Assembly (NCBI RefSeq): GCF_050410775.1
Contig: NZ_CP191229.1
Source of the DNA: Erwinia sp050410775
Lineage (GTDB): Bacteria; Pseudomonadota; Gammaproteobacteria; Enterobacterales; Enterobacteriaceae
Strand: one strand, 5' to 3'
Length of the DNA: 64,000 nt
Part shown: one piece after another, positions 42,062-51,010 of the stretch
How positions within the stretch are numbered: position 1 is the first letter of the stretch
Layout: each line of letters begins with the position of its first letter
Notes under the pieces: model-generated
The model's database searches: none
What the model was told of the DNA's origin: nothing
Seen by the model: only the letters and a program-made list of their open reading frames with translations
Made by a program: the position numbers and the translations under genes

Positions 42062-43375
42062 TTATTCCTGGTCAAACACATTTTCACATCCCAACGCCAG
42101 GGAGAGTAAAAAATGCTCATCCCGTGTGCTTGCTAGTAACTCCATTCCAATCGGTAAACCCCCTTCTGCCTTACCAGAAGGCAACGTAATGGCAGGCAGG
42201 CCGCTGATGGCCGCCAGCTCGGGTGCGATCCCCGGAGGCATTTTTTCAAGGCTGACCGGCTGGCGGCAGACGGTGGGATAGATAAAGGCGTCGATACGGT
42301 ATTGTTCTGCGGTAAGGTTCAAAACCTGACGCAAGCGGCGCTGAAAGCGACGTCCGCTAAGCCACTGCGGCGTTTTCAGACTGCCCAACGTTAGCATCTG
42401 TTCCATCAGGGGTAAAAACTCGGGGAGATATTCGCCGGAAGCAATAATTTCCCGCAGGCTGGCTGGCCCGTTTTGCTGAAGCGCCAGCCAGCCGTTGATG
42501 GCAACCTGAAACTCAGAGAGGCTGAGACAGCGCTGAGATTCCACCTCCTTCAGAATTGGCAGGTCCACCTCAATAATCGTCACGCCGGCGCGCCGAAGCC
42601 TGTTCAGCGCATGGTGCCAGACCTTAAGCTGAGCCGGATCTTCGCCTTGCAGCGCGCTAATCACCCCCAGCCGTCGCGAATTTAGCGATACGGCCTGCGG
42701 CTCCGTCGGCGGCTCGCCGTGCATAATGGCGTGTAAAAGAGCCGCATCCCGTACGCTGTGGACCATAGGGCCGACGGTGTCCTTACTCATCGACAGCGGT
42801 GCAACGCCTGCAAGCATCTGACGCCGGAAGGCGGGCCGTAGCCCCACAAGTCCGGTGTAGCTACAGGGAATGCGTACCGAACCGCCGGTATCCGTTCCCA
42901 GCGCGCCGTCTGCCATACCGGCCGCGACGGCAGCGGCGCAGCCGCCGCTGGATCCGCCGGCCGTTACCTCGGGATCCAGAGGATTACGCACATCGCCGCC
43001 CAGAGAGCTACGGGAACGAACGTCAAAAGCAAACTCAGACATATTCGCTCTGGCGAGAATAATTGCCCCCGCAGCCCGCAGACGACGAATAACCTGCGCG
43101 TCGGACTCTGCCCTTAACGATGTCAGCCCTTTACAGCCAAGCGTGACTGGCGAGGCTGCGCAAGTGATGTTGTCCTTAACGATCAGCGGTACGCCATGCA
43201 GAGGTCCAATCAGAGTGCCGCTACGCCGCAGCTTCTGGCAGCGCTCAGCCTGCGCCATGGCATCGGCATTAACCCCAAGGATAGCGTTAAGATGCTGATG
43301 GTCGGTGATAACCTGAAGCCGCCGGGCCACCTCTTCGCAACACTCCAGCGGAGGAACAAGACGCATTGCGCACAT
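42062..43375 (-). CDS. Amidase signature family hydrolase
   Basis: Amidase of 437 residues. The Ser-cisSer-Lys triad is visible: Lys67 in HGVPLIVKDNI, Ser142 in TAGGSSGGCAAAVA and the nucleophile Ser166 in GTDTGGSVRIPCSYTGL. It hydrolyses an amide to acid and ammonia; the substrate is unknown. It ends the minus-strand arm of the HisD cluster, 56 bp beyond hisD-1 with an intervening hairpin, so its expression may be attenuated. The C-terminal half has the usual low conservation. An alternative ATG lies three codons inside. Confidence 0.9.
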   Translation of the reverse strand: MCAMRLVPPLECCEEVARRLQVITDHQHLNAILGVNADAMAQAERCQKLRRSGTLIGPLHGVPLIVKDNITCAASPVTLGCKGLTSLRAESDAQVIRRLRAAGAIILARANMSEFAFDVRSRSSLGGDVRNPLDPEVTAGGSSGGCAAAVAAGMADGALGTDTGGSVRIPCSYTGLVGLRPAFRRQMLAGVAPLSMSKDTVGPMVHSVRDAALLHAIMHGEPPTEPQAVSLNSRRLGVISALQGEDPAQLKVWHHALNRLRRAGVTIIEVDLPILKEVESQRCLSLSEFQVAINGWLALQQNGPASLREIIASGEYLPEFLPLMEQMLTLGSLKTPQWLSGRRFQRRLRQVLNLTAEQYRIDAFIYPTVCRQPVSLEKMPPGIAPELAAISGLPAITLPSGKAEGGLPIGMELLASTRDEHFLLSLALGCENVFDQE

Positions 43376-43396
43376 AGGATGAGTTCCTGAATAAGG

Positions 43397-43422
43397 AGAA
43401 GCAGGCCTTTCAGCCTGCTTCT
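43397..43422 (-). terminator. Hairpin between hisD-1 and amidase genes
   Basis: A perfect 10-bp stem AGAAGCAGGC / GCCTGCTTCT with a 6-nt loop lies in the 56-bp gap. The T tract on the minus strand is weak. It could be a partial terminator or an mRNA processing site lowering amidase expression. Confidence 0.55.
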
Positions 43423-43431
43423 GTTTCTGAC

Positions 43432-44742
43432 TTAATCCCGCGAGCCAGCGGTGATTGCATCAATATCCTGCGGGCGCAGGCGTATTTCCGCCGCACGGCG
43501 GTGGGCCTGCATGCCCTCGGTGCGGCTCTGGCGGATAGCCGGCTCCGCAATCGCCGGGATGCCCTGCTCATCAATCCACTGATGGGTGCAAACTTTCACA
43601 TATGCCCCCACCCAGAGTCCGCCGGTATAGCGCGCCGCGGCCATCGTCGGCAGCGTGTGGTTAGTCCCACAGCATTTATCCGAGAAGACAACGCTGGCAT
43701 TTTGTCCGATAAACAGTGAACCGTAGTTACGGATCTTCGCGGCGGTGGCGTGCGGATCGCGGGTATGAACCTGCAGATGTTCGGTCGCCATATAGTCAGC
43801 AAAGGCGATCAGTTGCTCTTCCGTGTCGCAGACGACAATCTCGCCCTGACGACGCCAGGCTTCACCCGCCGTGGCGGCGGTCGGAAGATTGCCCAGTTGA
43901 CGCTCAATCTCGGCCAGCGTACGCGTCGCAATATCCGCGCTTGTGGTGGCCAGCCCGACGCGGGTATGGATATCGTGCTCTGCCTGCGCCAGCAGATCGG
44001 CGGCAAGAATGCGCGGATCGGCGCTGTCGTCGGCCACGGTAAAGATCTCGCTCGGTCCGGCAAGCGCGTCAATGCCCACCTTACCAAACACCTGGCGCTT
44101 GGCCTCGTTAACGAAGGCGTTGCCGGGGCCAACGATTTTATCTACCGCGGGTACGCTTTCCGTTCCCCACGCCATCGCGGCGATAGCCTGTGCGCCGCCG
44201 ATCTTAAAGATACGGTGCGCCCCTGCCAGGTGGCAGATGGCGATCATCGACGGATGCGCAGCCGGAGGCAGACAGGCGACAATCTGCCCGCAGCCCGCCA
44301 CCGTGGCGGGCACTATCGACATCACCGGCGCGGAAAGGATGGGATAGCGTCCGCCAGGCACATAGCAGCCCACGGTCTCCACCGGGATAATACGGTGTCC
44401 GAGGTGCACGCCCGGCAGGGTTTCCACCTCCAGCGGCAGCATGGTGGCAAACTGAGCCTGGGCAAAGCGGCGCACCTGCTGGATGGCAAACTCGCTGTCA
44501 CGGCGGGTCTGCGGATCCATCCCGGCCAGCGCCTGCTCAATTTCCTGGGCCGTGACCTCAAACTGCTGCGGCACAACTTTATCAAACTGCTGCGAATAGT
44601 CGCGTAGCGCCGCATCGCCGCCCTGCTTCACGCGCGCGATAATAGCGCTGACGGTATCGGTCAGCGTACGGTCCGCCTTCTCATCCTGTCCCTGCGGACG
44701 TTTAATCCAGCGAACCTGGTTAACAATCGACTGTGCAGACAT
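43432..44742 (-). CDS. HisD-type dehydrogenase, paralogue 1
   Basis: Zinc- and NAD-dependent dehydrogenase of the histidinol dehydrogenase superfamily, 436 residues. All HisD metal and catalytic residues are present: Gln253 and His256 in LAQAEHDIHT, Glu321-His322 in YMATEHLQVHT, Asp355 and His362 in FSDKCCGTNHTLPT and His414 near the end. The SDK-x3-TNHTLPT pattern is like HpsN-type (sulfopropanediol) dehydrogenases rather than biosynthetic HisD. The gene lies in a catabolic cluster with no other his gene. The ATG at 44742 overlaps the preceding stop by one base (TAATG), indicating coupling. It likely oxidises an alcohol to a carboxylate; substrate unknown. Confidence 0.88.
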   Translation of the reverse strand: MSAQSIVNQVRWIKRPQGQDEKADRTLTDTVSAIIARVKQGGDAALRDYSQQFDKVVPQQFEVTAQEIEQALAGMDPQTRRDSEFAIQQVRRFAQAQFATMLPLEVETLPGVHLGHRIIPVETVGCYVPGGRYPILSAPVMSIVPATVAGCGQIVACLPPAAHPSMIAICHLAGAHRIFKIGGAQAIAAMAWGTESVPAVDKIVGPGNAFVNEAKRQVFGKVGIDALAGPSEIFTVADDSADPRILAADLLAQAEHDIHTRVGLATTSADIATRTLAEIERQLGNLPTAATAGEAWRRQGEIVVCDTEEQLIAFADYMATEHLQVHTRDPHATAAKIRNYGSLFIGQNASVVFSDKCCGTNHTLPTMAAARYTGGLWVGAYVKVCTHQWIDEQGIPAIAEPAIRQSRTEGMQAHRRAAEIRLRPQDIDAITAGSRD

Positions 44743-45884
44743 TATGCGCTCTCCATCTGTCCAAGTTTGATTTGCGCCAGCAGCGCCAGGTGATCGTAAA
44801 TCACCCATTCATCAACAATCCTGCCGTTCACGATGTGGTAGTGCGACATGCCCATCACGAACAGCCGTTCACCGGTCGGCTTGCCCAGCTCGCCGTAGCC
44901 CAGGTGATGCCCTTCTATAATCCAGCGGATCGCCACCTTCACGCCGCCCTCGTCGCAGGGGTTTGAGCAGATATGCTGCGGAAGCCAGGCGCCGTCCGGG
45001 ATCATGCCGATCAGCGCCAGCGTTTGATGGGTGACGGAGGCCACGCCGTACAGCTCTTTCATCAGCGGGCCGTGCCACTGCACGTTAGGCGCGTAAACCT
45101 CTTTGATTTTGCCCAGCATCCGGCCATTGTAGATTTCATGCATCCAGCGCAGGCACTGCTCTTCGGTGTCGGTATGTGCGAGAGAGACATCGCACGTCAT
45201 CTCGGGCGGATACTGACCCAGCATGCGGCCGTTCTCACCGATGTCGGTTACGCGAAAGCCCTTATCAAACTGCTCTTTTGCCATGTTCCAGGCGATGTCA
45301 TTGGTATCCAGCCCCAGCTGCTTCATCAGGGACATGTTGTCGCTTACCACCCACTCGCGGTAAATCTTGTTTTCATGGATCATGCAGTCGGCAACGGTGC
45401 GCGTTACATAGGTGCGGTTAGTCGGTTTGCCAAGGTGGCTGTACTGGGTATGACGCCCCGAACCGGTTACAAGATGCGAGGTATAAAAACCGTCAACGTC
45501 GTTACCGTTCCAGATAACCTGCGTCGCCATGCCCCGGCGTTCCGGGAAAGCTACCAGCCTTTTTAGCGTGTCCTGTACCACCTCTTCGCGGGTATAAAGG
45601 GTGCCCAGCGCGTTATAAAGAACGCAGTTGTGCGTATAGTGGGTATATATTAATCCTACGTCGCGTTCGTCCCATATTTTATGGGTGCAGCGCACGATAT
45701 AATCGACAATATCCGTATAACAATCATCAAACCCGCGCAATGATTGTACCCGCGGACGTTTTTCCGGTACTAGATCGATAAAATCGCGGCGTTCTACCTG
45801 TAATACCGGCTCGTCACGCTGAGTTTTATTACTATTTTTTTCGGGTACTGCTGGAGCTTTATTTGTTACTTCTGTTGAAGACAT
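44742..45884 (-). CDS. Tandem NTF2/SnoaL-like domain protein, paralogue 1
   Basis: Protein of 380 residues made of two SnoaL/NTF2-like cone-barrel domains. Residues 1-45 form a low-complexity N-terminal tail. Domain 1 (about 50-190) ends with IYREWVVSDNMSLMKQLGLD and domain 2 (about 220-375) ends with IVDEWVIYDHLALLAQIKLG, the typical last helix-strand of ester-cyclase/SnoaL proteins. Such domains act as cyclases, isomerases or hydratases or as binding pockets. It is homologous to the next gene upstream and coupled to hisD-1. The start has a GGAGG ribosome binding site in CAGGAGGTCC. Confidence 0.8.
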   Translation of the reverse strand: MSSTEVTNKAPAVPEKNSNKTQRDEPVLQVERRDFIDLVPEKRPRVQSLRGFDDCYTDIVDYIVRCTHKIWDERDVGLIYTHYTHNCVLYNALGTLYTREEVVQDTLKRLVAFPERRGMATQVIWNGNDVDGFYTSHLVTGSGRHTQYSHLGKPTNRTYVTRTVADCMIHENKIYREWVVSDNMSLMKQLGLDTNDIAWNMAKEQFDKGFRVTDIGENGRMLGQYPPEMTCDVSLAHTDTEEQCLRWMHEIYNGRMLGKIKEVYAPNVQWHGPLMKELYGVASVTHQTLALIGMIPDGAWLPQHICSNPCDEGGVKVAIRWIIEGHHLGYGELGKPTGERLFVMGMSHYHIVNGRIVDEWVIYDHLALLAQIKLGQMESA

Positions 45885-46003
45885 AGGACCTCCTGCATTG
45901 ATGTTCAGTGATATTCAGACAATACGATTTCTGCACCCACGCAAATGGATGGTGTTAAGCCGCAATAGATATTGCAGCCGATAGTTAGTTTATGATTGAA
46001 TTT

Positions 46004-46978
46004 TTATTGCTTAACGATTTGCGACCAAATAGCTAATTCATCAATTCCCAGATATTCACGGATAATTAAGCCGTCGCGTAATTCAAGCTGGCTGATACCG
46101 GTAATCGAAACTGGTTTTCGCGTCGGTGCGCCAAATTTGCCATAGCCGTCATGCCAGGTTAATAGCGACCAGCGCAATGAAATACGCACCGGCTCATTGG
46201 CGTCTCTACGCACGATTAAGTGGTGCAGCTGGGTTTCGCTGTCGGCAAACGAGGCGCGGTAGCCGGAGAGCAGAGCACCGATCTCCGCTTCGCCGGTGCC
46301 CATGCAGTGCCCCGGTGCATACAGCGTGGCGGCCGGGTGATAGAGACCCGGCACCGTTCCGCCGTTGCCGCCTGCCCACATGGTCAGATAGCGTTCGATA
46401 ACCCCCGCTACCGGGCCGTCGACGTCATCTCCTTCGGGACCGCCGGCCCAGCGCGCGTCCAGCTCCTCCGCCGGGGCGTTTTCCAGCCCCAGCTGTTCCC
46501 GGACGTCGCCAAGGCTACGGGCAAATTCACGCACGTCCAGCCCCAGCTGGGCAACGATGGCCGCACGGTCCTGCAGTAGCCACTCCTGGCGAATCGCTCC
46601 CCCGGCGCAGATACGATCCGCCCAGGTACGTACCCACACGCTCTTGCCCGTCGGCGGGCCGAAAAAACCTTCGCCCTGATGGCGAATGGCGGCCACGGTG
46701 CGCTGGGAGGCGTAGTACTCGCCGCCGGGCGCTTCGGTGCAGAGGATATCTTCCGTCAGCACGCTGCGCTGCGGGAAGCTGTACATCGCCTCCAGGGTAT
46801 GGCGCATAAACTGTGACAGATCGGTAAGCTGCTTCTCAGGCGTAATGAACACCACCGGAGTGGCGTAAAAATCGGCCAGCTGGCCAATATCCTTCTGCTC
46901 CCAGACGACGTGGGTCAGCGTCAGAATAAACTGCTGGATAGAGTCGAACTGAGGGCTGAAACCGGGCAATTTGTTCAT
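46004..46978 (-). CDS. Tandem NTF2/SnoaL-like domain protein, paralogue 2
   Basis: Protein of 324 residues with two SnoaL/NTF2-like domains, parallel to its neighbour. Domain 1 (about 12-160) ends AIRQEWLLQDRAAIVAQLGL and domain 2 (about 185-320) ends LIIREYLGIDELAIWSQIVK. It lacks the neighbour's N-terminal tail. The gene starts inside the last codons of the LacI regulator gene (4-bp overlap), so the regulator and this enzyme are translationally coupled. Likely a pathway cyclase, isomerase or dehydratase; no substrate can be read from sequence. Confidence 0.8.
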   Translation of the reverse strand: MNKLPGFSPQFDSIQQFILTLTHVVWEQKDIGQLADFYATPVVFITPEKQLTDLSQFMRHTLEAMYSFPQRSVLTEDILCTEAPGGEYYASQRTVAAIRHQGEGFFGPPTGKSVWVRTWADRICAGGAIRQEWLLQDRAAIVAQLGLDVREFARSLGDVREQLGLENAPAEELDARWAGGPEGDDVDGPVAGVIERYLTMWAGGNGGTVPGLYHPAATLYAPGHCMGTGEAEIGALLSGYRASFADSETQLHHLIVRRDANEPVRISLRWSLLTWHDGYGKFGAPTRKPVSITGISQLELRDGLIIREYLGIDELAIWSQIVKQ

Positions 46979-48045
46979 TGGTCCTCCTGAGGCTGAAACA
47001 GGGATATTCCCTCTTTTTCGATGACGCCGCTGCGCGGACGCCGGGCGGAGTGGCGCACCACCAGAATACCCGGCACGGTAATCTGCTCAGGCTCAATGGT
47101 GTCGCTCTCAATCTGCTTCATCAGCAGCGTTATCGCGGCTTCCACCATCTCCTGCACCGGCTGTGACACCGAGGTCAGGGCGTAGGAGGGCCAGCCGGAC
47201 GGTCCGGTATCGTCATAGCCAATCACCGAGACGTCCTGAGGAATTTTCAGGCCAAACTCGTAGCGGGCCACGTCCATCACCGTCAGCGCCATGTGATCGT
47301 TGGCGACAAAAATCGCGTCCGGCACCGGCATCGCTGAAAAGAGGCTATAGGCGGCACGGATAGTCTGCCGGGTATCGTAGTTGCCATTGACCACTTGCAC
47401 ATCGTCAACCCCCTGCTCGTGCAGCGCCGCAAGGTAGCCGCGCTGGCGGGCAATATTCACCGATGAATCGGCTACCCCGCCGACGTAGGCGTAGCGCTGG
47501 TGCCCTCCTGCCATCAGGAACTCGGCAATCTGCCGGGCCGCCGCCTCGTTATTGCTGTTCACGCTCGACGCCATGCCGCTCTCTTCGCTGCGGTTAAACA
47601 GCACTACCGGAATACCGGCCGCCAGACACTCTTCAGAGAGATCCAGCGAGAGGACGACGGAGGCGAGTACGATGCCATCAACCCGGTACTGCATGATCTG
47701 ATCGAAAATCCTGTCGACGTTGCCATCTCTGTCACCCACAAACAGCAGCAGGTGATAGTTGAGGGTATCCAGCTTTTGCGCCAGCGCCTCCAGAACCTGC
47801 GGATAAAACTGGTTATCAAAATAGGAGATCACCACCCCGATGATGCGCGACCGGGCGGTATTAAGGGAGCGGGCAATCGCATTTGGACGATAGCCAAGCT
47901 CCCTGGCCGCCTTCAGCACTTTTTCACGGGTCGCCGGAGAGATGCTCGCTCCTGGCGTAAAGCTCCGTGATACCGCCGACTGCGACACGCCCGCCAGTTG
48001 CGCCACCTGCTGCGACGTAACCGCCGCAAAACTCTTACGCTTCAT
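46975..48045 (-). CDS. LacI family regulator of the HisD cluster
   Basis: LacI/GalR-type regulator of 356 residues. The N-terminal DNA-binding domain reads VTSQQVAQLAGVSQSAVSRS, followed by the hinge segment ELGYRPNAIARSLNT, then a periplasmic-binding-like ligand domain with VVISYFDNQFYPQVLEALAQ, FVANDHMALTVMDVA and VIGYDDTGPSGWP. It is the first gene of the minus-strand arm and faces the MFS gene across a region with two TACGTA-centred palindromes that are its likely operators. The effector is presumably the cluster's substrate. Confidence 0.92.
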   Translation of the reverse strand: MKRKSFAAVTSQQVAQLAGVSQSAVSRSFTPGASISPATREKVLKAARELGYRPNAIARSLNTARSRIIGVVISYFDNQFYPQVLEALAQKLDTLNYHLLLFVGDRDGNVDRIFDQIMQYRVDGIVLASVVLSLDLSEECLAAGIPVVLFNRSEESGMASSVNSNNEAAARQIAEFLMAGGHQRYAYVGGVADSSVNIARQRGYLAALHEQGVDDVQVVNGNYDTRQTIRAAYSLFSAMPVPDAIFVANDHMALTVMDVARYEFGLKIPQDVSVIGYDDTGPSGWPSYALTSVSQPVQEMVEAAITLLMKQIESDTIEPEQITVPGILVVRHSARRPRSGVIEKEGISLFQPQEDQ

Positions 48046-48151
48046 TACCCCAATTCCTTATCTCTGACGCTTATCGTCCGGGTGCTGGCTCCGGGTGTAC
48101 TCCGCCCGACACGCCCCGATAAGAGAGTGTTTCTTATACTTACACCATTCC

Positions 48152-48165
48152 TGCATACGTATGCA
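48152..48165. promoter_or_regulatory. Palindromic operator O1 of HisD cluster
   Basis: TGCATACGTATGCA is a perfect 14-bp palindrome of the LacI-family type with a central CG. It lies 107 bp upstream of the regulator start. Its core ATACGTAT is shared with O2. Confidence 0.75.
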
Positions 48166-48241
48166 ACAGGGAAAATTATTTTTCTCACAATGTCGACTGC
48201 GTCACTTTACAAAATTGAAACCTTTTCGTAACTTCGATAAT

Positions 48242-48255
48242 TGAATACGTATTCA
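48242..48255. promoter_or_regulatory. Palindromic operator O2 of HisD cluster
   Basis: TGAATACGTATTCA is a second perfect 14-bp palindrome with the same ATACGTAT core, centred 90 bp from O1 and about 116 bp upstream of the MFS start. The pair would allow looping by a tetrameric or dimeric LacI-type regulator over the divergent promoters. Confidence 0.75.
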
Positions 48256-48370
48256 TCACCGTTTCACGCCGTCAATGATACCGGGCAGAGGGAGCAACAC
48301 CCCGAAGGAAAGAGCCGGTAAATGCCGTTCTTGATTGGTTAAAACCATTAATTATCAGAGGTTAACAACC

Positions 48371-49609
48371 ATGTTTCGAGCACTATTACGCCGACCTGAA
48401 GCCCGGCTCTTTTTCATTATCAGCGTTCTGTTCTTCATCTGCATTCACAGTATTGACGCCTTTTTGGCGCCGATGATGCTGGAGCAAGGCATAGAACCGC
48501 AGATAATGGGGCTGGTTATGGGCGCCAGCGGGCTGGCCACGCTGCTGATACGCTTTCCGCTGGGTATCATCTCCGACGTGGTGAAAAGCCGCAAAATCTT
48601 TATTCAAATCAGCCTGCTGCTTCCCATTTTTACCTGGCCGCTGGCGTGGCTGGAACCCAACGCGGTGACGCTCTATCTGGCGAAAGCGGCAGATGGCGTG
48701 ACCGCCGCCACCTGGGTTCTCTATAACATCCTGTTTATTCGCTACTTTGACCGCAAAGAGGCCCCCGCCGCCGTGGCGCTGCTGGCGCTGGCCGGGCCGG
48801 TGGGCGTGTTTATCGGCAACTGCGTCGGCGGCTTGTTAATTCACTATTTTGAGAACAACATCGCATTTTTCCTCTCCTGCGTCTCCGGCCTGCTGGCGCT
48901 GGCGCTGACCACCCGCATCAGCGACGTGCACGATTCGCTCCGCGCGCCGACGCTTCAGGCCTGTATGGCTGGCGCGCGCAGACAGCTTTGCGATCGCTCG
49001 GTATGGATGATTGGCCTGCTGGCAACGATCGTTATTCTGGTGCCGTTCGCCACCCGCGATACGCTAACGCCCATCTATGCTGAACAGCTAGGCGCGCGGG
49101 CGGGGATCCTGTCGCTGTTGAGCAATATTCATCTGATCTTCTATGCGCTGGCGGTCGCCCTGTGCAGCGGCGTGTTCTACAAACGTCTGGGAGTGGTGAA
49201 AACGGCAGTACTGGGCATTATTTTGCAGGTGCTCTCTACCCTTGGCATTCCCTTCACCAGCAATATGATGGCGATCTACGCCTTACAGGCGCTGGCTGGC
49301 TTCTCGTTCGGCATGGCCTTTGCCGCCTTTATGTCTCTGAGCGTGGTGAACACCACATCCGACGAGCAGTCCACCCGCATGGGACTTTTTCAGACCATTT
49401 ATTCGCTGGGCATGTTTATCGGACCGGTCATTATGGGCGTGATGATGCAGCATATTAATCTGGCCTCCGGCTATATCGTCATTGCCGTGCTCTGCGTCGT
49501 TGCCGTCATTATGACGCCGCTATCTGCTCGCTGGGTTTATTCCCGACAGGTGGAATCTTCAGGTAATTTAACTGCGAACGGGCAACTAGCCCCCGTCCGC
49601 GACCAGTAA
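48371..49609 (+). CDS. MFS transporter of HisD cluster
   Basis: Twelve-helix major facilitator of 412 residues. The motif-A-like loop between helices 2 and 3 reads FPLGIISDVVKSRKIF, with a second one in the C-terminal half. Not clearly part of a named substrate family. It is the first gene of the plus-strand arm and the only transporter of the cluster, so it should import the substrate. I start at the ATG at 48371 with an AGAGG motif; a TTG at 48335 is less likely. Confidence 0.85.
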   Translation: MFRALLRRPEARLFFIISVLFFICIHSIDAFLAPMMLEQGIEPQIMGLVMGASGLATLLIRFPLGIISDVVKSRKIFIQISLLLPIFTWPLAWLEPNAVTLYLAKAADGVTAATWVLYNILFIRYFDRKEAPAAVALLALAGPVGVFIGNCVGGLLIHYFENNIAFFLSCVSGLLALALTTRISDVHDSLRAPTLQACMAGARRQLCDRSVWMIGLLATIVILVPFATRDTLTPIYAEQLGARAGILSLLSNIHLIFYALAVALCSGVFYKRLGVVKTAVLGIILQVLSTLGIPFTSNMMAIYALQALAGFSFGMAFAAFMSLSVVNTTSDEQSTRMGLFQTIYSLGMFIGPVIMGVMMQHINLASGYIVIAVLCVVAVIMTPLSARWVYSRQVESSGNLTANGQLAPVRDQ

Positions 49610-49684
49610 TTATTCGCTAATAACCCTTCCATCCTGCTTTAGCGGGAAGGACTCGCTCATTCTCAATTTTGTAAGGAGTTTATC

Positions 49685-51007
49685 GTGGCCCGTCATCTAA
49701 AAAGCAGTAAACCTGTTCAGGAACGTCAGGAAGCACAGCGGCAGATAAGAGAAACCGTTGAGCTTATTCTTATGGATATTGAAACGCGCGGAAATAAAGC
49801 AATTCGCGAATTAGCCATTAAATTCGATAACTACGATCGCAAGGATTATCGCCTGAGCGATGCCGAAATTAATAGCTGTCTCCGTAAGCTGAGCCGTCAG
49901 GATATTGCGGATATTGAATTTGCTCAGGAGCAGGTATTTAATTTTGCCCGCCAGCAAAAAGCCTGCCTGCTGGATCTGGAGGTCGAAACTCGCCCCGGCG
50001 TGATCCTTGGGCATAAAAATATTCCAATCAACGCGGTCGGCTGCTACGTGCCGGGGGGCAAATATCCGCTGCTGGCCTCGGCGCATATGTCGATCATCAC
50101 AGCCAACGTTGCGGGCTGCTCGCGGATTATCAGCTGCGCGCCCCCGTTTAATGGAGAACCGGCACCCGCTATCGTTGCCGCCCAGAAAATGGCGGGCGCA
50201 ACGGAAATTTACGCCCTGGGCGGCATTCAGGCTATCGGCGCGATGGCGCTCGGTACGGATACCCTTCCCCCGGTCGATATGCTGGTGGGGCCGGGCAACG
50301 CCTTCGTGGCCGAAGCCAAACGCCAGCTTTTTGGCCGCGTCGGCATTGACCTGTTCGCCGGGCCTACCGAAACGCTGATTATTGCCGACGAGAGCGTGGA
50401 TGCTGAAATCTGCGCTACTGACCTGCTGGGCCAGGCGGAGCACGGCGTAACGACGCCCGCCATTCTGCTGACCAACTCCGAAAAGCTTGCCAGAGAGACG
50501 ATGGCAGAAGTTGAGCGTCTGCTGGCGAAGCTGCCAACCGCCGATATCGCTCGTTGCGCCTGGCAAGACTACGGCGAGGTGATTGTCTGCGACGACTATG
50601 AAGAGATGCTGAAAGAGGCCGATCGTATCGCCTCCGAACACGTGCAGGTAATGACTGAACGTGACGACTGGTTCCTCGCAAATATGACCAATTATGGCGC
50701 GCTGTTCCTTGGCCCACGTACCAACGTGGCTTACGGCGATAAGGTGATCGGCACCAACCATACCCTGCCCACGCAGAAAGCCTCACGCTACACCGGCGGG
50801 TTATGGGTCGGCAAATTTATGAAAACCTGCACCTGGCAGAAGGTGCTGAGCGATGAAGCCACGGCGGAAATCGGCAGCTACTGCTCGCGTCTCTCGCTGC
50901 TGGAAGGCTTTGCCGGACACGCCGAGCAGGCCAATATCCGCGTGCGCCGCTACGGCCAGACGGAGGTGCCCTACGCCTCCCCGGCCCCGGTCAGAGAGAA
51001 GGTGTAG
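49685..51007 (+). CDS. HisD-type dehydrogenase, paralogue 2
   Basis: Second histidinol dehydrogenase-like enzyme of the cluster, 440 residues, clearly a homologue of the first. All HisD key residues are present: Gln250 and His253 in LLGQAEHGVTT, Glu318-His319 in IASEHVQVMT, Asp352 and His359 in YGDKVIGTNHTLPT, and His412 in LEGFAGHAEQA. Conserved regions GCYVPGGKYPLL and VGPGNAFVAEAKRQLFG align with paralogue 1. The GTG start has an AAGGAG ribosome binding site. It leads a tightly packed operon with SDR, hydrolase and aldolase genes. Two such paralogues in one cluster suggest two oxidation steps or two stereoisomers. Confidence 0.88.
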   Translation: MARHLKSSKPVQERQEAQRQIRETVELILMDIETRGNKAIRELAIKFDNYDRKDYRLSDAEINSCLRKLSRQDIADIEFAQEQVFNFARQQKACLLDLEVETRPGVILGHKNIPINAVGCYVPGGKYPLLASAHMSIITANVAGCSRIISCAPPFNGEPAPAIVAAQKMAGATEIYALGGIQAIGAMALGTDTLPPVDMLVGPGNAFVAEAKRQLFGRVGIDLFAGPTETLIIADESVDAEICATDLLGQAEHGVTTPAILLTNSEKLARETMAEVERLLAKLPTADIARCAWQDYGEVIVCDDYEEMLKEADRIASEHVQVMTERDDWFLANMTNYGALFLGPRTNVAYGDKVIGTNHTLPTQKASRYTGGLWVGKFMKTCTWQKVLSDEATAEIGSYCSRLSLLEGFAGHAEQANIRVRRYGQTEVPYASPAPVREKV

Positions 51008-51010
51008 CCT

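Noticed and set aside
43432..44742. hisD-1 as the biosynthetic histidinol dehydrogenase
   Set aside because: No other his gene is near, a paralogue lies in the same cluster, and the TNHTLPT region resembles catabolic HpsN-like members.
49811..50761. 316-codon minus-strand ORF opposite hisD-2
   Set aside because: Mirror frame of a gene with all HisD motifs; no ribosome binding site and no likeness to any family.
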